From: Tausonia pullulans
Taxonomy: Eukaryota > Basidiomycota > Tremellomycetes > Cystofilobasidiales > Mrakiaceae
NCBI GenBank assembly: GCA_951802195.1
Contig: OX637636.1
Location: 74,501-138,500 of the forward strand
DNA length: 64,000 bases
Reading direction: 5' to 3'
Shown here one piece after another: positions 55,540 through 64,000 of the stretch; within the stretch, counting starts at the first letter, position 1, and each line of letters begins with the position of its first letter. The notes below the pieces were generated by a model. It had not been told where the DNA came from. It ran no database searches and worked only from the letters and a program-made list of their open reading frames with translations. The translations under genes were made by a program, and so were the position numbers.

Positions 55540-57423
55540 TTAGAGCTCCTTCCGAAGCTCCTCAACGGCCGCTTCGACCCAGGCCTTCTCGCCAGGCCCA
55601 AAGGCGCCCTCGATCTTGGCCTGCCAGCGGCCGCGGGCGCCTCCACCCTTAACGCGGCCCTGGAAGATCGGAGCCTGCTTGATTCGCTCGCCGAAGGACG
55701 CGACGAGCGCGGGCGCTCCGGCGAGGTAGAGAGAAGAGGTGCCGCTGTTGGCCTGTGCACGAGTCAGCGAGGGGTGGGAGATGAACGGGAAAGACAGCAT
55801 ACACACGAGGAAGGGGGTTTGCGAGCCGCTCAGGATGAGCAAGCAGCCTTCCGGCGCAGGAGCAGCCGGGACCGCCCCGGCCCCAATGACGCCCAAAAAG
55901 TCTGTGCCTACTGTTCCGGCGTCTGAGCCCTCCCTAGCGTCAAAGACCACCTTTTCCTGCGCAAGTCGCTCCCTGAGACCCTTGGCGAGACCCTCGGCGA
56001 GCTCGGTCTTAATAAGTTTGAGCGACTTGTCGGCAGCCTTGGACGTCTCGACGAGCTGGGCGGTCCGCTCGGGGATGGCTTCGGGGGCGACGCCACCCAT
56101 GGCGCGCGAGGCAGCCGCGACGAGAAGGGCTTGCGTCCGAAGGTGAGTGAAGACGCGGGTGGAGGCGAGGAAGTGGAGTCGGCGAGTCGTCGAGGAGTGC
56201 GGGGTGGTCAGGGGGTGGATGTGGACGGCTTGGATGAGAGAGAGCGAGGGGACATGCGTCCCGCAGCACGGGTTGCGGTCAAGTCCCGAGACGACGATGG
56301 TGCGGACGACGCCGGCCTGTGAGTGCCGCGGTGAGTGCGAGCGAGCAGAACGGTCGAGCATGCGTATGTGCTCACCTGGTAGTCCTTGGGAATCCCCTTC
56401 CGGCTCTGCCGGATCTCCTGCTCCTCCACTACGTCCACACCCTTCCGCTCTTGGTCGTCGACCTCGACAAACACACGCGTCCCCTCCCGAATAAGCCGGT
56501 TCGCCTCGCGCTCGACGTGCGCCAACTCGTCATCCGTCGGGGCTCGGTCGAGTTCCACGTAGCACGGTTGAGGGCGCGAGGTGAGCGACCAGGAGAGCGT
56601 AGAAATAGGCGAGGGAAGGTTGTCAAGCAGCGCCGAGAGGACGTGTTGGGCCGTGTGATGGGTCATCTAGGTGGGGGGCATGGCAGAGAAACGCGCCGTG
56701 CGTCAGGAATGTGTTACTCAAGAACTGCGATCGTGCATTTCGCTCACGTGGTCGACCCGCCGCTCCCAGTCGACAACGAAGACGACCTCGTCGCCCACGG
56801 CAAACTCCCGCTCTCCCTCTGCCAGCTCGACATAGTGGATTGCGGCGAGTCCCGCTCGGAGGACGTGTAGGACCTTGCTCTCCTTGCCAGTCGCCTCCCC
56901 CGCTGAGCCAGCAGCGAGCCGAATGGTACCCGCATCGCTCGGTTGTCCTCCGCCCTCGGGGAAGAGGCACGAATCAAGCGTCTCGATCTTGTAGATCTTG
57001 GTAGTGACGGCCGAGGCGACTGCATCGGGAACCTCAGTCGCGGTCTTGCGGGTTTTGTTGACCTTCTTCCCGCCAGTAGCCGGGGCAGGGGGTGCAGAAA
57101 GCTCCACGGACGTGATGGTCGTCTGGAGGGTCTGGAGGAGCGGGTCGCCTGCGGGGGGAGAAGTCACGTCAGCAAACAGAAAACAGACGTTTGCGTGATA
57201 TGAGACGCGTCGTCGGTTGAGCGCGCGTTCTGTCTCTTCTTCCCCGTCCGAGCATGGAAGACCACAAGCTCAAGCAGTCCGAGGACTCACGCTGGCAAGC
57301 GAGGAGACCGACAAACTTTTGCTCCGGGAGAGGCAGCTGCACCGAGGGGAGGAGCTTGTGGTAGTCGGCCGGGGTGGTTGTCGACGACGAGGTTACGTAT
57401 GGAGGAGGAGCGAGGGTCGTCAT
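55540..57423 (-). CDS. Alanyl-tRNA editing protein (AlaX/AARSD1 type)
   Basis: Free-standing editing enzyme that hydrolyses Ser/Gly mischarged on tRNA-Ala. Exons 57423-57291, 57148-56748, 56666-56376, 56316-55807 and 55752-55540 sum to 1548 nt, 515 residues. It begins with an AARSD1-like segment (FVGLLACQRDPLLQ), then FPEGGGQPSDAG (tRNA-synthetase class II second additional domain), and the zinc-binding editing core HMTHHTAQHVLSALL (HxxxH) with the partner Cys/His in CCGTH. A C-terminal DHHA1-like domain follows with NSGTSSLYLAGAP and GGARGRWQAKIEG. The editing Zn ligands are intact. An in-frame ATG 12 codons upstream (57459) is possible; 57423 was chosen as the closer match to family starts. 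Confidence 0.9.
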
Positions 57424-58416
57424 TGGGTCTGAAGATCCTTTCATATGGAAAAAGTGCATGGGCGGACGGCATGTCAGCTGGCTCTCCGGCCCATAGAAGA
57501 AGAACCAATGAGAGAAGGCGGGTTGAGGGCAACGTGAGGCTCTAAAACGGCCTAGCTTGTCCAGGTTACTGTGTCACATCGGTCTTACCTTGAATAAGAA
57601 GAAAGAGTAAAGGGAGAAAGGAGGGACAAGTGAACCGATACGAGGCGAGTGGACGTTTGGAGGAGCTTCCTTTGCTGGTGGTCGAGTCAGACCACGAGAA
57701 GAGGATCGGGGGAGTGCATACGAGAGGTCGGCGACGACCGACGCCCTTGAGCCTCACCGCCGTCCTCCACACCCTTCAGTTTCCATCGAGTTCTTCAGTC
57801 ACCAACAGTGCCTTCTGGCTTGTCCTTTGGAACACAGCTTGAACCATGAGTGCTTAGGGTGGCGGGCCAATCACTCGACCGCTGCGCTTTTTATCAGATC
57901 TTTCGCTCAATCGTTCCATGGTACAAGGCTAAGATTCCATTAATCACAGCCCAGCCCGTGGGTTTGACCTAGTATACCTCCGTCCCGTCGTCTCGCGCTT
58001 AGCATCACCGGGCTGCTTCGCAGCTCACCTTGCAGCCTAGCTCTGGCCTCTGAGCCGACCGATGAACCGAATTGGCTCTCCGAGGACGAGTGGTCAAAGT
58101 GTGCTGTGAAGCAGACCGGCGTCGGCGACTGGGCCATATAGATCGTCCGTCCTTCCCGATGGGGAGGAGGGACGGCGCATCGTCTACCGCCTGAACGATC
58201 GAGCGGTCGAGCGGCCGAGAAAAATTTAGAAGCGATCGAGGGAGAGATCTAGCATGACGGATAGCTCACCAGGTTCTCCAAGTGAAGAGCCCTATGTCTG
58301 CCTAGATGCCATCTCGAGGCTACATACGCTTGAGAGACGAGCGTGTCGGTGGTAATATGGTACGGCGAGTAATGCTCGAGCTGAGGCATCCTTGTTGCCT
58401 CGGTCGCGACTCAAGC
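57424..58416. other. Gene-poor stretch between two minus-strand genes
   Basis: About 1 kb. Short frames only; none with a domain. It contains the promoter of the alanyl-tRNA editing gene and the 3' flank of the next gene. No tRNA or repeat found. Confidence 0.5.
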
Positions 58417-59174
58417 TTAATCTAGATCACTTGAACGACTGCTGGAGTGGACGACACAGGGCATCAGCGTTCAGGTTTCTCTGATTGGACAAGCAGAGTT
58501 CAACTCACCTCAGAGGAGCAGCTGCGTGCCTGGACGTCGATGGTTTCGGCGCCTCGGAAGCAGGAGCGGCCACCCTGTTGTCGTGATGGGCTTGGTTCCT
58601 GAGACAAGACAGATAACTTCAACGCGAGGCCGACGCGTTTAGTGATCTCCCAGCAAAACTCACCCCACCAGATCTTCAGATTGTGGCTCAGTCATCGACG
58701 AGTCGAGAGAATCTTTCTGCTCCTTCCGCCTCTCCATCTCCTTCTCCTCCGACTTCAATCGGATCTTGCCCCATTCGTCAATCTCCAGCACATCGCCCCG
58801 GCCCTGCTCAGCGAGTCGCATCCTCAGCAAGTCGATGCGCTGCAAACGCGCCTCCTCGTTCTCCTGCCGAAGCCGCCACGTCTTGGCATGGAGCCTGAGG
58901 GTGGCCTCGGAGGAGCTTTCTGGGGTCGGTGGGATTGGGTAGTATGCGTAGAGGGGGGCGATAGCAGGGCGACGGCGGGAGGGAGCAGGATCGGAAGAAG
59001 GTGAGGGACCGCCGCCGCCGGGTGCAGAGGACGACGACGACGCGACAAGCCGCAGGATTGGCTGAGGGATGGGTTGGGACGGGTCAGCGGTCCGATCAAG
59101 ATCTCACTGCCTTGCAGGTCAGGAGACACCGACGTTTGCAGGCCTCAAGGGATAGGTAAAGAACCAAGGCCTCC
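58417..59174 (-). CDS. Unrecognised charged protein, N-terminus unresolved
   Basis: Four exons join in phase: 59174-59108, 59061-58664, 58598-58509 and 58441-58417 (stop TAA). The product has a helix-like start (EALVLYLSLEACKRRCLL), a Pro/Ser linker, APLYAYYPIPPTPES, then a long charged helix, probably a coiled coil (TWRLRQENEEARLQRIDLL and KSEEKEMERRKEQKDSL), and a Ser-rich tail. No ATG lies in the first visible exon, which starts in phase 2 after an ACTTTAG acceptor, so at least one upstream exon is missing from the model. A candidate ATG near 59283 does not join in phase. Family not recognised. Confidence 0.55.
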
Positions 59175-59631
59175 CTAAAGTTGAACAGGTGGCATAGGTC
59201 AGACTGAGCTCGCGCGATCGCTTATGGGCGCGTCATAGCATGCACGCACCAGAGAGAGAGGGAGGAAGCCAGGGTCGCAGCATATGTCGGCCGAGGAGCT
59301 ATCGACGATGGAGGTCAAAGGGAGACAGCGATCCTCTCTGACAGGCGCGTCCCTCCGCTACTCGGCCCGGACCTCTTCGACTTTCGACTCGCTCTCCACT
59401 CGTTCACTCTTGTCCTGGTCCTCAACGAACACCCACTCCTCACCGCTGCCTGTCCGTCTCGCCGAGCGCCGCTCTCAGCTCAGACAGCATCCTCGGCCCT
59501 TCGGTGGTCTCATCTGCCTCTGGCTTTCTCGCCCGTTCTCCAATCCTTTTTACCTCCACCTCCCTTTCCGACGACTGGACGCGTCCTGGCCGACAACCCT
59601 ATCCTTCTACGCCGCTGTAGAACTCTCTTTC
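59175..59631. promoter_or_regulatory. Divergent region upstream of the mitochondrial protein gene
   Basis: Lies between the unresolved minus-strand gene and the plus-strand gene starting at 59632, so it should carry both promoters and the missing first exon of the former. A plus-strand open frame here (from 59284) is not continued by a splice-supported model. Confidence 0.45.
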
Positions 59632-61816
59632 ATGGCGTCCATTGCTCGGACAGCTCGTCTTGCTCGTCAGTGTCCCTCTTTCTTTGCCAGCTGCCTTCTT
59701 CCCCACCTCTCTGACCTCCCCCGCCTCTCTTCTTCTAGAGCCAGAAGGTCGACGGGGATACGCCGCTGCTGCTGCTCATGCCATCGTGAGAGCCTGCTGT
59801 TCCCAGTCTTCTTTGTCATGATGGCCCTTGAGTTGACGTTTGGTGACTCTCTTCTAGACCGCGAGCTCTCCTCGGACGCGCCTGTCCTTCAGTTTCTCCA
59901 ACCCCCTCGCCGCTAGCTCGTCCCGAACTCCTCCTCCTCCCACTCTCCCCCATCGAGGACGACGGCCCATGAGCACCTCCACCCCTCCCCTCCGTGGCCA
60001 GATCCGCCCTCGTCTCACCCCTTCAGAGCGCGCCGCCCTCCGCTCGCGTGAGCCATCCACCTCGGCCGTCTCCCCCGAGGCCCAACGCGTCAGTGACTAC
60101 TTTCGGACGCGAGAGGAAGCCCTCCTCGCCTCGGACGACAAGGCCTTTTGGCAAGGTGTCCTCCAGACCCTCGAGTCTCTCGGTGAACCAGCTTGGACGG
60201 CTGCCTTACCGTGGTGCTTGAAGTGGTCGAGATCGTACGAACACCTCGCGACAAATCAGAACCTTGTGCTGTTCATCGTGCGGGTGTTTGGGAAGCAACC
60301 GACGCCGGATGGGGAGCTGATGAGGACGCTGGCGGACTTGTATGGGTGGTTGTATCCGAGGAGGAGGGAGCAAGGGGGAAGGGAACCGCCTTTGGAGGCT
60401 TACCTTCCGCCGGAGGACGAGGCGTCAGTTGAGTGGGAATCGATATCGGAGGAGGAGATCGGGCCGATCCCACAGCATACAGAGATTCGGAAGCGGGTGT
60501 TATACCTCTGCTTGGAGATCATCAGCCGGGTCTCGCTGCCTGTGGACGTCCTTCTGTCATCTTCCTCTTCTCTCTCACCGCCCACCTCTACCCAACCAAC
60601 CCGCCCGTTCGAGGTCCTCCGGCCCTTCCTCTCCGATCTCCATCTCACCCCATCCTCATACGACCTTTCCCCCTCCCAAGCCGGCCAACTCACCCTCGAC
60701 CTCATGTCGCACTGTACCTCCGCCCGAGAAGCCTTTCTCGTCTACTCCGCCCTCCAGACCGCCTCCCCGGGCGCATTCGCCTCCCTCCAGCGCGGTCGAC
60801 TTACGAGGGATATCGCAGCGAAGCTCATCACGCTCGCCGATGGAGCCGGGGAGGTGCTATGCCCGGAGTATCTCTTTCGGATCTGCGAGGACATGCGCCC
60901 CTTGCCGGGGGACTGGACGCCCGACTTGATCCTCTACCACGGGAGTCAATCCTGGGTTCGCTGGGTTCGCTCTTTCTCCGGGAAGCGGCTCGTCGGGGCT
61001 TCTTCCCGTGAGGCGGGGAAGCAAACTATCCTGGCACTCTCGAGGGTCAAGCGGTTCATGGAGGAGGAGGGGAGGGGCAAGACGTGGTTCTGGTCGGTGA
61101 GGACGTGGAATGGGTTGATGGGCGTGGGCGTTCGGGCCGGGGATTTTAGGAGTGTCAGAGAAATGTGGAGGGGAGCGAGAAAGGGGCCGGCGGTCCTGAC
61201 TACCAACGATGAGACGGGCGAGGGAGGGGAGGAGGAGAGAGTGGGCGGGTTGGCAAGGGCGCCTGGAGTCAACGCTAAGACTATTGCGCTGGTGAGTCTT
61301 GATTACTTTCTATTATCTCGTTACAACGTCTCTAACGGGCTTTCGTCCCCCTCCCGCTCCCAAAAGTTCTTCGACACCTGCACGCTTCCCTCAGACCTCG
61401 ACTACCTCCAGGCGGAATGGCCCCTTCTCCTCGCAGATTACCCCGAGCTCCTGCTCTCCTCCCCTACCCTCTGGTCTGCCTACCAGCTCGCCCTCGCCCG
61501 ATGCGGCGCGTGGCGGGAGGCTGTTGACGTCGTCTGTGAGGAGCGGCCGAGAAGGGGGGTAGAGATAGATGTGGAGGGAGTTGCGCAGCTCGTGGACGCT
61601 ATGGCGTTGGCGAAGAGGGCGAATGGCGCTGGAGGTGGGCAGGGGACGACAGAAGTTTCGGAGAAGGAGTTGACACAACTGAGGGAGAAGCTGAAGAAGG
61701 GGGTTGGGGAGGAGGTTTGGAGTAGGGCGATGAAGAAGCAAGGAGTTTTGAGGGCCATGAGAAAGACGAAGGCGGGGTGGTCGCAAAGGCGGACATTTTC
61801 GTCGCCGTCGTTATGA
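59632..61816 (+). CDS. Mitochondrial protein of unknown function with cleavable presequence
   Basis: Exons 59632-59665, 59739-59785, 59858-61291 and 61367-61816 sum to 1965 nt, 654 residues. The two small first exons encode a textbook mitochondrial presequence: MASIARTARLA, then an Arg-rich RRGYAA cleavage-like site. The remainder is helical (VSDYFRTREEALLASDD, WQGVLQTLESLG, VLYLCLEIISRVS, TWNGLMGVGVRAGDFRSVRE) with the spacing of helical-repeat (PPR-like) proteins in the second half, though I cannot confirm PPR motifs. The last intron (61292-61366) is 75 bases and in frame without stops, so retention would merely insert 25 residues; its donor, TCTAAC branch site and AAAAG acceptor favour removal. 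Probable role in mitochondrial gene expression is inference. Confidence 0.8.
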
Positions 61817-61841
61817 TGGCTGTTTCATAATGATGTATGCT

Positions 61842-62995
61842 TCACAAGGATTGAGATTTTGTCCTTACTGCCGTTCGCCATCCAACCCATCCGACAAACC
61901 TTCCTCCCTCACCCCACTCCCCATCCGAGTTCGGCAGCCTCCACACCTCCCACCTCCCATCCCCCTCCTCAGCAGCAGCACCCAACCATTCGCTCAACCA
62001 CTCCCTTACAACGTCCTCGCTCCGCGTCTCCAGCACGACAAGCGCGACCGTTCTCCCAGGTGCGGACGATCTCGTGAGCGCACGGGCGAGCGGGCGGGCG
62101 AGATGCTCGTTGTAGATGCAGTCTACAGCTAGGACGAGGTCGAAGCAGGCCTCTTCTTCGTCGGTCGATGAAGCGGGGCGGGGAGGGGGGTGGAGTGACG
62201 CCGGTGGAGAGAGCCAATCGTACTCCGTCACGACTACCCGGTCTTCCTCCTTCGGCAGCACGCCATTCCGACGGAGGTTTTGAAGGATCAAAGAGAGGGA
62301 AGTAGGGAGGTCCGTCGCCGTCCAGGAGGCGACGAAGGAGTGGAGGGCGATGGGAAGGAGGGCGGTGCCGGAGCCGAGCTCGAGGACACGGGCGGTGCGG
62401 AGAGATGGGTTGGAGAGGGAGAGGAGAGGGGGTGAAGGGAACGGGGAGGAGAAGTGAAGGCCTGGGAGAATGTGGGAGAGGAGATGAAGGCTGGAGGAAC
62501 GGGAGGGTTAGATATGAAAGGAGGAAGAGCGAGAGCTGCCATAAAACAGACCTGGATCGCCAAAGAACAGAACCCGTCTCCCCTCCGCTGCCCTTGAGTC
62601 TCTGCAAGCTCTGGCCCAGTGTGAAGGAGAGTTCGATCTCGTCGGCGCCAGAAACAGCTTTTGTCTTCTTTGTTGCACTCCTGGATCTCCGGGTTGTCGA
62701 AGGCGCCCCAGCAGCAGACGGCGTCGACATCAGTGGCCGCCGGACTACGAGCGCAACCTCAACGGTGTCCGAGCGGGCGTCGACCATGCCGAGGTTGCTT
62801 TGGTTGAGCGGGAGGTTGGCGAGCGCGAGGGTCGAATAGATGTCAAAGGTCTGCGGTCGACGGTCGCTCATTAGCTCTGGCTGACAGGAGAGAGAGGGAG
62901 ACAGACAGCGCGCCCACTTCGTCATCGGCGTCGAGGACTGGGATGCAGTCTGGAGGCAGGTGGAGGATTCCGTTGGGAGGCGAGGGATTGCCCAT
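61842..62995 (-). CDS. METTL21/RKM5-like protein methyltransferase
   Basis: Class I SAM-dependent enzyme, probably a lysine methyltransferase of ribosomal or elongation-factor substrates. Exons 62995-62918, 62880-62574 and 62461-61842 sum to 1005 nt, 334 residues. SAM-binding motif I is VLELGSGTALLPIAL; the family's (D/E)xxY region reads LVLAVDCIYNEHL; ATDLP lies in the motif II position. An N-terminal extension has alternating strand-like segments (TFDIYSTLALANLP, VEVALVVRRP). The usual LWP-x-S segment before motif I is replaced by LHFSSPFPS. The intron 2 donor at ACGG|GTTCTG was chosen because only it keeps the SAM fold in frame. Stop codons of this gene and the preceding one are 26 bases apart, tail to tail. 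Confidence 0.87.
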
Positions 62996-63381
62996 CTGTG
63001 TGTGTGCGTGTGTGATGGAGTGCTTAACCGAGAGAGACGGCGCCGGAAGAGAGCCGAGCGAGAAGTAGTCTGTCTGGCCAGGAAGAACGAAGGAGAGGAC
63101 CGGGACGGAGAAGTGCGGGCGAGTGAATGTCCGCTGATGGAACAAGGGACTATTCGATGTGAGCCGCTGGGTGTCGGAGGGAGAGAGTGTGGCGAAATCC
63201 AGGAACGAATGCGGGAGACAGCCGTCGCGAGGCAACCGCGGGCGATTGAGCGCGCGACTAACGGGCGGGAGCCTGACCCGCGCCCTCATCGTCGTCCAAC
63301 ACCCACACACCACCCGCGACACCCCTCATCCTCCCATCCACCCACCTTACGCCCTCAGGCACGCGCCAGAAAGCATAGGGC
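62996..63381. promoter_or_regulatory. Divergent region between the methyltransferase and the last gene
   Basis: 386 bases between two start codons pointing apart; contains TGTG repeats near 63000 and a CAC/CCA-rich tract before 63382. Confidence 0.5.
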
Positions 63382-64000
63382 ATGCAGGCGCACGACCCAG
63401 GAGGTGGAGAAGCAGGAGGCGGTCAAGATGGACCAGGCGGCGGACCCCACGACTTCTCCATGGTCCTCGATCCGGCCCTCCTCGAGGAGAGCGCCGCCGG
63501 CCACATTGTCGACGCCTCGGGCTCAGCCCATCACCACCATGACGACACGTGGGGGGGCGGCGACCTGAACACCCACTTCTCCCCGGCCTCTCAGCACGAG
63601 ATCAACATGGTGCGTCTCTCCGGTCGCTTGACAGGCCTTTGCTGGAGCTGTTCGAGACGACGCGGGGCGGCGCGACTGGGACGCGTTCCTCTTGCTCGTA
63701 GCCCGCTCGAGTGGGACGCGTCGTCTTGAGGTCGGGCCTGGGTCATCGATACGCATTGCTTTCCTCACCTTTTAAGGTGGATATGGCCTCTCGTGACGGT
63801 TATCAATCCGTCTGGCACGCGTCCTACTCGGTCTCGCTCACTCAGCGACCTGTCGCCCTCGTTCGCTCCTTTCCTGCGTCGAGCTCGCGTCGCTCATCCC
63901 CAATCCCCTCGATCGCCTGCTGACTCACTTCGCTCCCTCTAGATGGGCATCTACTTTAACGCTCCGACAGAAGACCTCTCCTCCTCCCACCACGACGACC
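63382..64000 (+). CDS. 5' part of an unrecognised gene, cut by the window edge
   Basis: First exon 63382-63609 (76 codons) is Gly/Asp/His-rich and ends HEINM at a GT. A further exon begins after a CTCTAG acceptor at 63943 (MGIYFNAPTEDLSS) and continues out of the window, in phase with the first. Additional exons between them are possible. The visible part looks disordered, as in many fungal transcription regulators, but no domain is present. Confidence 0.6.

Overview
This window is nuclear DNA of a GC-rich, intron-dense fungus. Most genes carry many short GT-AG introns, with a few micro-exons and GC-AG introns. The gene set (DNA2, Rab4, YIF1, IST1, a VHS-GAT adaptor, SOF1, POM152, an alanyl-tRNA editing protein) and base composition point to a basidiomycete yeast of the Pucciniomycotina, for example the Rhodotorula/Sporobolomyces group. 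That placement is inference; no ribosomal marker is present.

Layout. 1-8.4 kb (minus strand): a truncated unknown gene, a sorbose-reductase/mannitol-dehydrogenase type SDR, and a complete DNA2 helicase-nuclease. 9.1-10.3 kb: a small secreted LysM protein. 13.3-14.7 kb: a Yap-like bZIP factor. 14.7-18 kb: mostly non-coding, with one possible small exon and one unrecognised fragment. 18-21.6 kb: RAB4 and YIF1, head to head. 21.9-23.3 kb: an intronless low-complexity protein. 23.3-26 kb: no convincing gene. 26-32 kb: a LINE with two long uninterrupted ORFs, its 5' end close to an intron-containing tRNA-Pro(AGG) gene. 32.4-33.4 kb: an F-box-like fragment next to a decayed aryl-alcohol-dehydrogenase-like aldo-keto reductase. 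33.8-38.7 kb: a VHS-GAT adaptor and IST1, head to head. 40.6-43.4 kb: an MFS sugar transporter. 43.4-45.9 kb: unrecognised gene debris plus a second, inverted copy of the F-box-like fragment. 46-64 kb: a dense housekeeping block (unknown 483-aa protein, SOF1, POM152, alanyl-tRNA editing protein, an unknown charged protein, a mitochondrial protein, a lysine-methyltransferase-like enzyme, and the start of one more gene).

Exon models were built by hand. For SDR, DNA2, LysM, bZIP, RAB4, YIF1, VHS-GAT, IST1, MFS, the 483-aa protein, SOF1, POM152, the AlaX-type protein, the mitochondrial protein and the methyltransferase, I summed exon lengths. All come to a multiple of three except the SDR, which is one base off at one junction.

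The most interesting signals are: the LINE with overlapping TAATG stop/start, its closeness to a tRNA gene and a 64-bp repeat at its 3' end; the inverted pair of near-identical F-box-like fragments sharing a stop; three GC-AG introns and a run of 8-25 nt micro-exons; and two head-to-head gene pairs, both serving membrane traffic. I did not find a defence island, a CRISPR array or an LTR element.
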